Source: an uncultured Dokdonia sp. (lineage in GTDB: Bacteria; Bacteroidota; Bacteroidia; Flavobacteriales; Flavobacteriaceae). From it: a DNA stretch of 64,000 nt. How positions within the stretch are numbered: position 1 is the stretch's first letter; each line of letters opens with the position of its first letter. The translations under genes and the position numbers were made by a program. The stretch lies in NCBI RefSeq assembly GCF_947492535.1, contig NZ_CANLNH010000005.1, positions 124,001-188,000 of the forward strand, given 5' to 3'. This document shows positions 1-8,611 of the stretch, piece after piece. The notes beneath the pieces were generated by a model. It was not told the DNA's origin and made no database searches. It saw nothing but the letters and a program-made list of their open reading frames with translations.

Positions 1-2547
1 GGAGGAAATACAGTACGTATCGACGGAGACTTTGATGTAAGTATCTGTGTAGATGGTAATCCTGATCCAATTGTAGTGTTCCATGAGACACCAGCAGAGA
101 ATTTATCATATAACTATGTAATTACAGATGCAACTACAGATAATGAGACAATTTTAGCAATCGTTGCTACTAATGAGATTAGTTTAGACGGCGCTGGTGT
201 AGGTGTATGTGATATCTGGGGATGGTCTTACAGAGGACTTGACAATGATAGTTTTATCGGAATGCCATTACAGGCGTTAAGAGATGCTGATTGTTCAGAT
301 ATCTCAGAAGATAGAATCCGTGTAACTCGTGAAGAGGCAGATGCAGGAATCATCGGAATTGATGTAGAGGCAACAGAAGCTGCGGGAGGAAATACAGTAC
401 GTATTGACGGAGACTTTGATGTAAGTATTTGTGTGGATGGAAATCCTGATCCAATTGTAGTGTTCCATGAGACACCAGCAGAGAATTTATCATATAACTA
501 TGTAATTACAGATGCAACTACAGATAATGAGACAATTTTAGCAATCGTTGCTACTAATGAGATTAGTTTAGATGGCGCTGGCGTAGGTGTATGTGATATC
601 TGGGGATGGTCTTACAGAGGACTTGACAATGATAGTTTTATCGGAATGCCATTACAGGCGTTAAGAGATGCTGATTGTTCAGATATCTCAGAAGATAGAA
701 TCCGTGTAACTCGTGAAGAGGCAGATGCAGGAATCATCGGAATTGATGTAGAGGCAACAGAAGCTGCGGGAGGAAATACAGTACGTATCGACGGAGACTT
801 TGATGTAAGTATCTGTGTAGATGGTAATCCTGATCCAATTGTAGTGTTCCATGAGACACCAGCAGAGAATTTATCGTATAACTACGTAATTACAGATGCA
901 ACTACAGACGATGATACGATTTTAGCAATCGTTGCTACTAACGAGATTAGTTTAGACGGAGCTGGAGTTGGTGTTTGTGATATCTGGGGATGGTCTTATA
1001 GAGGACTTGACAATGATAGTTTTATCGGAATGCCATTACAGGCGTTAAGAGATGCTGATTGTTCAGATATCTCAGAAGATAGAATCCGTGTAACTCGTGA
1101 AGCTGCAGATGTAGATTCTACAATCTCTATAGATTTAGAAGCGACAGGAAATCCAAATGGTACAACTACGTTTGAAGATGATTTTGTAGCGATCATATGT
1201 GGAGATACACAAGCAGATCCATTAGTTATAGATGTAGACACTACAGGATCAGAATTACCTTATTATTTGTTAGTATTTAATTTTGAGACTTCTTTAATTG
1301 AAGATATCATTTTAACAACAGATAATAGTAGTGTTGTAGATTTGAATGGAATAACTAATTCAGAATTCGAAATTTTCGGATTATCAGGAGTATTACCAAA
1401 CGATGGTCAGGATATTATAGGCCAGGAGTTTGATGTTATTTTTGAATTTGTAGATAGCGGTTGTTTAGCTCTTTCATTAAATTCAGTATTTGTACTGAGA
1501 GAAGTTGCTGATGGAGGAACTGTAGCCATTGATTTAGAAGCAACAGGAAATCCAAATGGAACAACGACTTTTAATGGAGATACAGAAGCTGTCATCTGTT
1601 TAGATTCACAAGCAGATCCAATAGTTGTCGTACACGAGAATGATTCTCCAAACTTATCATACCGTTATGTAATTACAGACGCTGAGACAGGATTAATCTT
1701 AAATGTAGTTGCTACTAACAGTATTGATTTAAATGCAGTAGAAGCCGGAACTTGCGAAATCTGGGGATGGTCTTATAGAGGTGTCCCAGGAAATGGATTA
1801 GATCAAATTGGAGAGCCATTATCAGCTCTTGATGATTTAGATTGTTCAGATATATCTGACAATGCAATAACGGTTATTAGAGAAGCTGCAGATGGAGGAA
1901 CAGTAAGTGTTGACATAGATGCTACAGAAACAATTGGAGAAAATACAACGATCGTTACAGGAGATAACTCTGTGACAATCTTAGTAGGTGACGGTATACC
2001 AAACCCAATAGTGGTACAACATGAGAATGATTCTCCAAACTTAACATTCCAATATGTAATCACAGATACAGATGATGCAGAGACTATTCTTGGAATAACA
2101 AACTCAAGTGAGATTGATCTTGAAGGAGCAGGATTAGGAACATGTGCAATTTGGGGATGGTCTTACAGAGGATTAGGAGCTAGTATTCCTGATTTTATAG
2201 GACAGCCTTTACAAGTATTAAGAGATGAAGATTGTTCAGATATCTCAGAAGATTTTGTAGAAGTAATACGTACCGATGTACTTGCAGTAGAAGATAATCA
2301 AGTAGATGTTAATTTAAGCATGTATCCAAATCCAACAACGTCGTTCTTAAATATCTCATTAGGAGGTGTGAACAATGGATACGCTATTAATGTATACTCT
2401 ATAACAGGACAAGTTGTAATGAGCGAACAATTCACTGCTCAAGATAACACATTAGATGTGTCAAGATTGAGTGATGGAATGTATTTATTGGAAGTGATTG
2501 ATGAAGCTTCAAGCATAAGAACAATAAAGCGTTTTGTAAAGAGATAA
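1..2547 (+). CDS. Secreted repeat protein with T9SS type A sorting domain (5' end missing)
   Basis: The reading frame is open from base 1, so this is the 3' part of a longer gene; the first in-frame GTG at 76 is only a Val inside a repeat. The protein consists of about six copies of a unit of roughly 128 residues, each with a YVITD strand, an IWGWSYRG motif, a DCSDIS motif and an [ED]ATE or EATG strand. Copies beginning at about 76, 460 and 844 are exactly 384 bp apart and almost identical in DNA; the last three are diverged. The final 90 residues (YPNPTTSFLNIS to IKRFVKR) are a typical T9SS C-terminal sorting domain, so the product should cross the outer membrane and be anchored or released. 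Conserved Cys pairs in each unit may form disulfides. Function is unknown; an adhesin or surface-layer role is an inference. Confidence 0.88.
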   Translation, partial: GGNTVRIDGDFDVSICVDGNPDPIVVFHETPAENLSYNYVITDATTDNETILAIVATNEISLDGAGVGVCDIWGWSYRGLDNDSFIGMPLQALRDADCSDISEDRIRVTREEADAGIIGIDVEATEAAGGNTVRIDGDFDVSICVDGNPDPIVVFHETPAENLSYNYVITDATTDNETILAIVATNEISLDGAGVGVCDIWGWSYRGLDNDSFIGMPLQALRDADCSDISEDRIRVTREEADAGIIGIDVEATEAAGGNTVRIDGDFDVSICVDGNPDPIVVFHETPAENLSYNYVITDATTDDDTILAIVATNEISLDGAGVGVCDIWGWSYRGLDNDSFIGMPLQALRDADCSDISEDRIRVTREAADVDSTISIDLEATGNPNGTTTFEDDFVAIICGDTQADPLVIDVDTTGSELPYYLLVFNFETSLIEDIILTTDNSSVVDLNGITNSEFEIFGLSGVLPNDGQDIIGQEFDVIFEFVDSGCLALSLNSVFVLREVADGGTVAIDLEATGNPNGTTTFNGDTEAVICLDSQADPIVVVHENDSPNLSYRYVITDAETGLILNVVATNSIDLNAVEAGTCEIWGWSYRGVPGNGLDQIGEPLSALDDLDCSDISDNAITVIREAADGGTVSVDIDATETIGENTTIVTGDNSVTILVGDGIPNPIVVQHENDSPNLTFQYVITDTDDAETILGITNSSEIDLEGAGLGTCAIWGWSYRGLGASIPDFIGQPLQVLRDEDCSDISEDFVEVIRTDVLAVEDNQVDVNLSMYPNPTTSFLNISLGGVNNGYAINVYSITGQVVMSEQFTAQDNTLDVSRLSDGMYLLEVIDEASSIRTIKRFVKR
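76..1110 (+). repeat. Near-identical 384-bp tandem coding repeats
   Basis: The GTGTTCCATGAGACACC landmark recurs at 76, 460 and 844, giving an exact 384-bp period (128 codons). Differences between the copies are scattered and mostly silent, for example GACGGCGCTGGTGTAGG versus GATGGCGCTGGCGTAGG. The repeat also continues to the left edge of the window. Such identity points to recent duplication or gene conversion. Confidence 0.95.
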
Positions 2548-2879
2548 TGAATTAAACGTAATAAGGGTTCGTAATGAATTCTTGTTTATGATTGGTTGGG
2601 GAAAGGTCGTCAAGAAATTGACGACCTTTTTATATGTGAATATTTGTATAGTAAGAAATAGTAGCCTTAAACATATATTACACAAAAAGTAATAGTAAAT
2701 AATGAAGTTTATAGACTATCAAAAAAAATATAGGAGTCACTACTAATACTACTACAGAAGGTGTTGAAGGTGTAATGATGGGTACTATAGATGGGGCAAC
2801 AGATGGATCTACTTATGGATATGATAGTGGTTATTGAACCAAAATGTTTTGTGAGTTTTTGAGTAAATAAGTAATGTAA
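2548..2879. other. Intergenic region with terminator and a possible gene remnant
   Basis: Apart from the terminator, the only structure seen is an open frame at about 2722-2837 on the + strand. It lacks an early ATG and encodes a Gly/Thr-rich tail (MMGTIDGATDGSTYGYDSGY) ending in TGA. It may be the 3' end of a lost gene or chance. Confidence 0.4.
2602..2631 (+). terminator. Rho-independent terminator of the repeat-protein gene
   Basis: A perfect 12-bp stem AAAGGTCGTCAA / TTGACGACCTTT closes a GAAA tetraloop and is followed by T residues, 55 bases after the stop codon. Confidence 0.93.
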
Positions 2880-3299
2880 TTACTTGGCAAAAAGCTGACT
2901 GTCGTCTTTAAAGGCTTTGAATTCAAGAGCATTTCCGCAGGGATCATAAAAAAACATAGTGGCTTGCTCACCTACCAATCCCTCAAACCGAATATAAGGT
3001 TCAATAATAAAAGTGATGTGAGGTGTTATCGCTTTCGCGAAAGCGTGAAAATCATTCCACTCAAGTACAACGCCAAAGTGAGGTACCGGGACCGCTTTCC
3101 CATCTACTTTGTTATGATGTTCTTCTACAGCATTTTTTTCTTTATAATGAATCACAAGTTGATGACCGAAAAAATTAAAATCTACCCAATGATTACTACT
3201 CCTTCCTTCTTCAAGTTGTAGAATATCTCTATAAAATACGCGTGCTTTTTCTACATTATCTACAGGAATTGCTAGATGAAAAGGTCTTAGAGTGCTCAT
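2880..3299 (-). CDS. VOC-family (glyoxalase/dioxygenase-like) protein
   Basis: This is a single-module vicinal-oxygen-chelate protein of 139 residues, the usual length for the family. It opens with [21 protein letters not shown], the classic beta-alpha-beta start of glyoxalase/bleomycin-resistance folds, and ends with [15 protein letters not shown], where the late Glu is a likely metal ligand. His8 and the VIHY strand are also consistent with a metal site. It is the last gene of a three-gene minus-strand cluster (cupin, hydrolase, VOC) with gaps of a few bases, suggesting one transcript. The substrate cannot be deduced. A CGCTTTCGCGAAAGCG palindrome lies inside the gene and encodes AFAKA. Confidence 0.85.
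   Translation of the reverse strand: MSTLRPFHLAIPVDNVEKARVFYRDILQLEEGRSSNHWVDFNFFGHQLVIHYKEKNAVEEHHNKVDGKAVPVPHFGVVLEWNDFHAFAKAITPHITFIIEPYIRFEGLVGEQATMFFYDPCGNALEFKAFKDDSQLFAK
3031..3046. repeat. Intragenic palindrome CGCTTTCGCGAAAGCG (AFAKA frame)
   Basis: A perfect 16-bp palindrome inside the VOC gene. On the coding strand it reads GCT TTC GCG AAA GCG, giving Ala-Phe-Ala-Lys-Ala. Confidence 0.95.
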
Positions 3300-3304
3300 G
3301 AGTT

Positions 3305-4144
3305 TTATTTTATAAATTCGATAATATGATTACGTACTTCGTCTTGATATAGTGAATGTCCAAGACCTGAAGTCTCTATATATGTGCTGTCTTTCCAATT
3401 TTCATGAATCCCTCTAGAGGCTTCTACAGGAGTGATCTTATCATATACATCATGTATAATGAGACCAGGAATATCTATAGATTGTGCAAAATTATACCCA
3501 GAAAACTCATCTATAGAGAAACCAAAGCGTTGTTGTACGAGATTGTCTATACCTCTCATAACACTATTTTTCATGCTCAGAATCTTCTGATAATCTTTCA
3601 TGATTTCAGAAAGCTCAGAAGGTGCGCCTAAACTTACTAACTTCTTTATATGCGTTGGTTGATGTTTGTAGTAATGGAAGATGGTTGTTAATGCTCCTAC
3701 AGAATGTCCAATATGAAATTCAGGTTTGTAATGTTGAGAGACTATTTCTAAACTCTCTGTATATAAAGGAACGTTTAAAATTTTACCCGTAGAGTTTCCA
3801 TGTGCCGGCGCATCAAAACTAATGATGTTATACTGATGGTTTTGTAATACTTCTATAAGACGCCACCATCTGTGCGCATTACTCTCCCAACCGTGTATTA
3901 GTAAAACTGTAGGTCCAGAACCTTCCCATTTATAGGTTTGAACAGTGACTTTATCATTAATTTTTAATTGCTCATCTTTTGCAGCATTTAGAAATGCAGA
4001 TTGATCTTCTTTAATGCGACCCCCTCTTGGGGTGCAGAAAATCAGAAATGCTTTACGGGCAGCTGCTTTTTTTGACCATAAAGACATGGCATTAATTTGA
4101 GTGCCAATAATCTTAGGTAGTAATTTGATGAGGATTTTTTTCAA
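3305..4144 (-). CDS. Alpha/beta hydrolase
   Basis: A 279-residue alpha/beta-hydrolase-fold protein. The oxyanion-hole motif is [14 protein letters not shown] near residue 80, the nucleophile elbow is GHSVGA (Ser) near residue 147, the acid is probably the Asp in HDVYDKITP, and the catalytic His lies in SGLGHSLY near the C-terminus. These suggest an esterase or lipase-like enzyme; the substrate is unknown. No signal peptide is obvious. The start lies three bases after the stop of the upstream cupin gene, and the VOC gene follows after five bases, so the three are probably co-transcribed. Confidence 0.88.
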   Translation of the reverse strand: MKKILIKLLPKIIGTQINAMSLWSKKAAARKAFLIFCTPRGGRIKEDQSAFLNAAKDEQLKINDKVTVQTYKWEGSGPTVLLIHGWESNAHRWWRLIEVLQNHQYNIISFDAPAHGNSTGKILNVPLYTESLEIVSQHYKPEFHIGHSVGALTTIFHYYKHQPTHIKKLVSLGAPSELSEIMKDYQKILSMKNSVMRGIDNLVQQRFGFSIDEFSGYNFAQSIDIPGLIIHDVYDKITPVEASRGIHENWKDSTYIETSGLGHSLYQDEVRNHIIEFIK

Positions 4145-4146
4145 AC

Positions 4147-4512
4147 CTATGCTTCTCTATGTACGGTATCTGGGGAAAAAGCGGGTGTGCAAATAGCAAT
4201 ATATTCGCAAGCTTCATCAAAAGGATTACTGTACTGAATTCTTGTGTTTTTATTGATTTTGATAGATTGTCCAGCTTCTAATACGACCGTTTCTCTATCA
4301 ATAATAAATTGTTTTTTCCCTTTAATGATATATGTATACTCATCAAATTCGGGTGTTTGAAAAGGCTCACTCCATCCGGACGGAGCAATCATATGCGCAA
4401 TACTAATCTCTTGATTACCATCGGTGGCACGTCCCCAATGCTCTTCTATAACTTTTCCATCTGTAGTAGGAACTACAAAAGGAGTATTCTGTATATGATA
4501 TGATTTTTTCAT
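4147..4512 (-). CDS. Cupin-domain protein
   Basis: A 121-residue single-domain cupin. The region EPFQTPEFDEYTYIIKGKKQFIID matches cupin motif 1 with one His position replaced, and VVLEAGQSIKINKNTRIQYSN is motif 2. It is first in the minus-strand cluster with the hydrolase and VOC genes. The usual metal-binding His residues are sparse (none in the motif-1 HxH position), so it may be a binding or sensing protein rather than an oxygenase. The role is unknown. Confidence 0.8.
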   Translation of the reverse strand: MKKSYHIQNTPFVVPTTDGKVIEEHWGRATDGNQEISIAHMIAPSGWSEPFQTPEFDEYTYIIKGKKQFIIDRETVVLEAGQSIKINKNTRIQYSNPFDEACEYIAICTPAFSPDTVHREA

Positions 4513-4547
4513 CTAGCGTTGGTTTTTATGTACAATACAAAGCGTTA

Positions 4548-5081
4548 TTATAAAGGCCAAGAAAACATAAAGTGCTTAATCGGAGCTTCTCCTGGTACCT
4601 GTATAGGTTCTAATCGACTACTGGTACTAAATCGCACTTCTGATGATAAATGCTTTTTGTCTATAATAAAGTAGATTTCACTTTCTTCTACAGAAACAAT
4701 AATAAAGTCGATCATATTACTGATCTTTTTAACCGTATATGCAGCTTGAATATCCTTAAATGTACTTTTTAAAGAGATCCCATTTTGAGTTGTATAACGA
4801 TCATCAAAAAATTGAATATGATCAATAATTTCTTTGTCTTCTTTTTTTGCAGACAGTTTCATTAATTTAGTACCTCCTTTTTCAAAAAGCACATAATTGT
4901 CTGAATCTGTTTTTACGAGACTATCCGTTGGTCCTTTAAATAACGCTTTTAATTCGCTCGTTTTTGTTGTTTTTATTACAGGTCCTACAGCCTCATTGGT
5001 TACAGAAAATGAAGTGTCTTTTGTAGAACAAGAAGTAATACATACAGTGAGTATAAGTAATGTGATATAAATACGATTCAT
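4548..5081 (-). CDS. Putative lipoprotein of unknown function
   Basis: The product starts MNRIYITLLILTVCITSCSTKD: a basic n-region, a hydrophobic stretch and a lipobox (ITSC) predict a lipidated envelope protein. An upstream ATG at 5102 would add seven polar residues before this signal, so the internal ATG at 5081 is preferred. The mature 150-residue part has regular beta-strand-like segments (YVLFEKGGTKLMKLSAKKED, SEIYFIIDKKHLSSEVRFSTS). No known domain is recognised. It lies directly downstream of the HerA-like ATPase gene and may be in the same transcript. Confidence 0.72.
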   Translation of the reverse strand: MNRIYITLLILTVCITSCSTKDTSFSVTNEAVGPVIKTTKTSELKALFKGPTDSLVKTDSDNYVLFEKGGTKLMKLSAKKEDKEIIDHIQFFDDRYTTQNGISLKSTFKDIQAAYTVKKISNMIDFIIVSVEESEIYFIIDKKHLSSEVRFSTSSRLEPIQVPGEAPIKHFMFSWPL

Positions 5082-5107
5082 GAGAATTGGGTCTGTTTTC
5101 AATTTAA

Positions 5108-6652
5108 TTATTTAAGCATTTTTCCTAAAATTCCAAATACGCCACGTATTACGGTAGCACTTGTAAGAACTTTAATAATTGCTTTTGATGTAGCACTCTG
5201 TGCTGGTTTTCTTGAAGAACTTCGTCTACCACTAGAACTTGATCTTGAAGCTTTCGTTCGCTCTTCTTTTGCTTTTGCTTTTGCTTCTTCTTCGTTTGCC
5301 TTTTCTATTTTTTTATTTAATAATTCATAGGCACTATCTCTATCTACGGTTTCGCTATATTTCTTAACGAGTTTAGAACCTGTATTAATAGCATCAAGTT
5401 CTTGTTGTGTTAAAATATCCATACGAGACATTGGCGCTCTAAGCATAGTTGCTGCTAGTGGAGTAGGACGTCCTTTTTCATCAAGAGCAGATATAAGTGC
5501 TTCTCCTATTCCTAACGAAGTTAATACCGTTTTGGTGTCATAATAGGGAGAATCAGGATAATTCTCTGCAGTCAATTTTATGGCTTTACGATCTTTAGCC
5601 GTAAAAGCACGAAGTGCATGTTGAATTTTTAATCCTAACTGACTCAAGACACCTTCTGGAATATCTGTAGGGTTTTGTGTGACAAAATAGAGTCCCACTC
5701 CTTTAGAACGTATTAATTTTACAATACTCTCTATTTGATTGTGAAGTGCCTTTGATGCTTCTTTAAATATAAGATGTGCTTCATCTAAAAAGATCACTAA
5801 TTCTGGACGATCACTATCTCCTTGTTCTGGAAATGTCGAATAAATTTCTGCTAGTAAACTCAACATAAATGTAGAGAACAAGCCTGGACGATCTTGTATA
5901 TCGGTAAGACGTACAATATTAATAATCCCACGTCCATCGTCTGTAACACGGGTTAAATCTTCGGTATCAAATGATTTTTCTCCAAAGAATATATCAGCAC
6001 CTTGTTGTTCTAATTCTACAATTTTACGAAGTATAGATCCTGAAGATGCAGGAGAGATACGACCGTAATTTTCTTCGATTTCTTTCTTTCCTTCGCGAGT
6101 TGCATATTGCAAGATCTTTTTAAAATCTTTTAAATCTAGTAACGGTAATTTATTGTCATCACTATATTTAAATAAAATAGAAATAATACCAGCTTGTGCT
6201 ACCGTAGCATCTATAATACGAGAAAATAGAACAGGTCCAAATTCACTTACGGTAGCTCTTAAGCGTACCCCATTTTGTTCAGAAAGTGTCAGAACTTCTA
6301 CAGGAAAATCCTTAGCTTCAAAGGGAACTCCTATTTTTTTGTGACGTTCATCAATTTTTGGATGCCCGGGACTTGCCTTTGCAATTCCCGAAAGATCCCC
6401 TTTCATATCCATCATTAAAACAGGTATTCCTTGATCAGAAAGATTTTCTGCAAGTACTTGTAGTGTTTTTGTTTTTCCAGTTCCCGTAGCACCAGCAATT
6501 AATCCGTGGCGATTTAATGTTTTTAAAGGAACTTTTACATGCGCATTTGTTATGGTTTCTCCTTCCAGCATTGCTGCTCCCATCGTAATAAAGTCACCTT
6601 TAAACGTATTTCCAGCAGTTATAAAATCAAAAAAATCTTGTTTAGTATCCAT
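5108..6652 (-). CDS. HerA/YjgR-like ATPase (DUF853 type)
   Basis: A 514-residue cytosolic P-loop ATPase of the HerA-FtsK superfamily, resembling E. coli YjgR. Walker A is GATGTGKTKT near residue 55, the following strand gives VLMMDMKGDLSG, Walker B is LVIFLDEAHLIF, and the sensor segment GLYFVTQNPTDIP and an Arg-rich C-terminal segment follow. The tail from about residue 425 is charged (EEEAKAKAKEERTKASRSSSSGRRSS), probably flexible. Length matches the family. Partners such as a NurA nuclease are not nearby, so a DNA-processing role is only inferred from the fold. Confidence 0.9.
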   Translation of the reverse strand: MDTKQDFFDFITAGNTFKGDFITMGAAMLEGETITNAHVKVPLKTLNRHGLIAGATGTGKTKTLQVLAENLSDQGIPVLMMDMKGDLSGIAKASPGHPKIDERHKKIGVPFEAKDFPVEVLTLSEQNGVRLRATVSEFGPVLFSRIIDATVAQAGIISILFKYSDDNKLPLLDLKDFKKILQYATREGKKEIEENYGRISPASSGSILRKIVELEQQGADIFFGEKSFDTEDLTRVTDDGRGIINIVRLTDIQDRPGLFSTFMLSLLAEIYSTFPEQGDSDRPELVIFLDEAHLIFKEASKALHNQIESIVKLIRSKGVGLYFVTQNPTDIPEGVLSQLGLKIQHALRAFTAKDRKAIKLTAENYPDSPYYDTKTVLTSLGIGEALISALDEKGRPTPLAATMLRAPMSRMDILTQQELDAINTGSKLVKKYSETVDRDSAYELLNKKIEKANEEEAKAKAKEERTKASRSSSSGRRSSSRKPAQSATSKAIIKVLTSATVIRGVFGILGKMLK

Positions 6653-6702
6653 AATTTATTGGTTGTAAAGCGTATGTATGCTATTGGGTGTTTTTCTGTA
6701 TA

Positions 6703-6717
6703 CGCTTTCGCGAAAGC
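6703..6717. repeat. Intergenic palindrome CGCTTTCGCGAAAGC
   Basis: A nearly complete copy of the window-wide palindrome, between the HerA-like gene and the divergent RidA-like gene. Confidence 0.9.
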
Positions 6718-6788
6718 ATAAAAATAAACAATCCCTTAAAAAAGCGATAATTATCTGTTACATTTATCTCATCAAAAACACTGTATCT

Positions 6789-7283
6789 ATGAAAACGAAC
6801 CTTTTATCTGTACTATTACTCTCTATTTTCTTTTTTTCATGCGAAACAAAAGTCACTACGTCTGTAGGAGCTGATGATGAAAAAATCATTTCAGAAACTC
6901 CAACAGAAGTCACCTACCATGCATCTCACGAACCTAAAAAAGCAAATGCGCCATTTTCTGACGCTGTGCAAGTAGGGGATCTCTATTTTTTATCGGGTCA
7001 GATTGGTATGGATCAAAGCACAAGAACATTGGTAGAAGGGGGTATTGAAGCAGAGACAAAACAAACATTAGAAAATATTAAAGCAGTATTGGCACATCAT
7101 GATATGGATATGAGTCACGTTGTAAAGTCACTTGTCGTATTAGACGATATCAAAGATTTTGCTGCTTTTAATGCAATTTATAAAACATACTTACCTCAAA
7201 AACCAGCACGTACTACATTTGCCGCCGAAGCTTTAGCTGCTGGTGCAAAGATTGAAATTGAAGTGATTGCAGTAAAGCGTTAA
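6789..7283 (+). CDS. RidA-family lipoprotein
   Basis: A RidA/YjgF/UK114 domain (about residues 45-164) behind a lipoprotein signal. The start at 6789 gives MKTNLLSVLLLSIFFFSC, with a lipobox at FFSC; a farther upstream start would bury this signal. Domain landmarks are LYFLSGQIGMD, ETKQTLENIKAVL, and KPARTTFAA, whose Arg corresponds to the RidA Arg that binds the substrate carboxylate. Cytosolic RidA deaminates reactive enamines; a periplasmic lipidated form is an unusual location with an unknown substrate. It is transcribed alone and ends at a strong terminator. Confidence 0.88.
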   Translation: MKTNLLSVLLLSIFFFSCETKVTTSVGADDEKIISETPTEVTYHASHEPKKANAPFSDAVQVGDLYFLSGQIGMDQSTRTLVEGGIEAETKQTLENIKAVLAHHDMDMSHVVKSLVVLDDIKDFAAFNAIYKTYLPQKPARTTFAAEALAAGAKIEIEVIAVKR

Positions 7284-7300
7284 TGACTATTTATAATAAG

Positions 7301-7339
7301 AAAGAGGCTATTCAATCTATGTTGTTAGCCTCTTTTTTT
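7301..7339. terminator. Bidirectional terminator
   Basis: A 10-bp stem AAAGAGGCTA / TAGCCTCTTT with a T run on the + side and a complementary A run on the other, lying between the convergent RidA-like gene and the lipoprotein gene at 7355. Confidence 0.9.
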
Positions 7340-7354
7340 ATGTGTTATGATGTA

Positions 7355-8062
7355 TTACTTGACCACTTTTATATCAGTAAAGTATAATTTGAAACCACCT
7401 TCTTTATCACTATGTGAGGTTGAAATATTAAGTCCTTCAAAATCTTGATAGTCTGAGAATGTAGTCATCATAGAAGGAGCAGGTGCATTCCCTCGTCTAA
7501 ATACCCATTCATCTATAATATAATCATCGTCATAATAAAAGTCATAAGCATCACCGGGAGTGTATCCTCCTTCAGTACCATATACTATGGTTAGTTTTTT
7601 AGCTAGTTTTTGAGAAAGTGGTGCCGTTGCAGTATCCTGTACTGTTATATTCGTGCCTTCATCCCATACCAATTGATAAGGTGCTAATAACCAAAACTTA
7701 TCATTAATAAATCCTTGATCTGTTCTTTGTGAAAGGCTGTCTATCGTAGCTCTATTATAAGACACAACTTGGTCCCCATTAGTCATCGTTACATCATTAG
7801 TTTTTGGTTTCCAAGACCAAGAACGTTTAGCTACGTTTTGCCCTCCGCGGTCTACATTAAAAGTGAAGTCTATTTGAGAAACAGCATCCCAATGTTCAAA
7901 TCCATTTGCAATGGCAATTTTTTCTGCTTCTGTAGATTCTTTCTTTTTTGTAGTAGTCTCTACGTTTGTACCTGATAATTCAGCTCCTTTTTCTTGTGTA
8001 GTTTCATTTTTACAACTCCCTAGTAGAAAGGCAAAAAAAGCTGCTAAATAAATAGTTTTCAT
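7355..8062 (-). CDS. Putative lipoprotein, LolA-like fold suspected
   Basis: The N-terminus MKTIYLAAFFAFLLGSCKNE has a lipobox (LGSC). The 235-residue product has a Thr/Glu/Lys linker, then a compact region (EHWDAVSQIDFTFNVDRGGQ, RSWSWKPKTNDVTM, KFWLLAPYQLVWD, YDFYYDDDYIIDEWVFRRG, LYFTDIKVVK). The regular strands and the measure-the-outer-membrane-substrate layout resemble LolA/LppX-type beta-sheet proteins, but this is only by pattern. Transcribed alone; a strong hairpin at 8125-8153 separates it from the upstream minus-strand genes. Confidence 0.75.
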   Translation of the reverse strand: MKTIYLAAFFAFLLGSCKNETTQEKGAELSGTNVETTTKKKESTEAEKIAIANGFEHWDAVSQIDFTFNVDRGGQNVAKRSWSWKPKTNDVTMTNGDQVVSYNRATIDSLSQRTDQGFINDKFWLLAPYQLVWDEGTNITVQDTATAPLSQKLAKKLTIVYGTEGGYTPGDAYDFYYDDDYIIDEWVFRRGNAPAPSMMTTFSDYQDFEGLNISTSHSDKEGGFKLYFTDIKVVK

Positions 8063-8124
8063 AGTGTCTTATTTTAAGACAAAAGTACTGAAAGTATCAT
8101 TAATAGTAGGGAAGTGTATATATA

Positions 8125-8153
8125 AAAAAGACCGCCATATAGGCGGTCTTTTT
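8125..8153 (-). terminator. Rho-independent terminator of the cupredoxin-like gene
   Basis: Stem GACCGCC / GGCGGTC with an ATATA loop, flanked by A5 and T5 runs. On the minus strand it follows the gene at 8179 and would end the AhpD-like/cupredoxin-like transcript. Confidence 0.92.
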
Positions 8154-8178
8154 AGGGGGATAGTAGCAATATGAATTG

Positions 8179-8568
8179 TTACTTTACGATAAGAACGTTA
8201 TCTGTCGATGTTGGGTTAAGCGGACAGAAGTATACGTATTCTCCTTTTGTTAATTTTGTAGGGTTAGACGTTCCTGTAGTATTATTTTCTACAGCAGCAG
8301 TAACATACGCAGTTTTGATATGGTTTTCTGGATTAGAAACATCTTTTCCTTTAGGTACTAATACAAAACCTACTTTATGACCTACATTGTTATTATCGAT
8401 TTCAAAAACATATGTTCCTTCAGAAACTGTAAGTTGTTTTTGAGTGAATTCACCTTTAGTTTGCTCTAATGTTATTGTTTTTGAAGCGTCCTTCATCATT
8501 TTGTCTTGAGCTTGTGCTGCAAATGATACTGTGAATACTAATACGAATAATGCAATTACTTTTTTCAT
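8179..8568 (-). CDS. Exported cupredoxin-like protein
   Basis: A 129-residue protein with a signal peptide (MKKVIALFVLVFTVSFAAQAQ). The mature part has the plastocyanin/azurin-like strand order: TITLEQTKGEFTQKQLTVSEGTYVFEIDNNNVGHKVGFVLVP, a variable loop, then KGEYVYFCPLNPTSTDNVLIVK. The His in VGHKVG and the Cys in YFCPLNP match two type-1 copper ligands. The second His and the Met expected after the Cys are not seen (Asn and Ser/Thr residues instead), so canonical blue-copper binding is doubtful. Just downstream of the AhpD-like gene, with a 43-base gap and probably co-transcribed. Confidence 0.82.
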   Translation of the reverse strand: MKKVIALFVLVFTVSFAAQAQDKMMKDASKTITLEQTKGEFTQKQLTVSEGTYVFEIDNNNVGHKVGFVLVPKGKDVSNPENHIKTAYVTAAVENNTTGTSNPTKLTKGEYVYFCPLNPTSTDNVLIVK

Positions 8569-8611
8569 TTTTTTAATTTTAAGTGTGTGTGTTATTTATT
8601 TGAATTTTGAA

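Noticed and set aside
996-2063. Minus-strand open frames under the repeat protein
   Set aside because: They are antisense shadows of the coding repeats and contain no recognisable protein.
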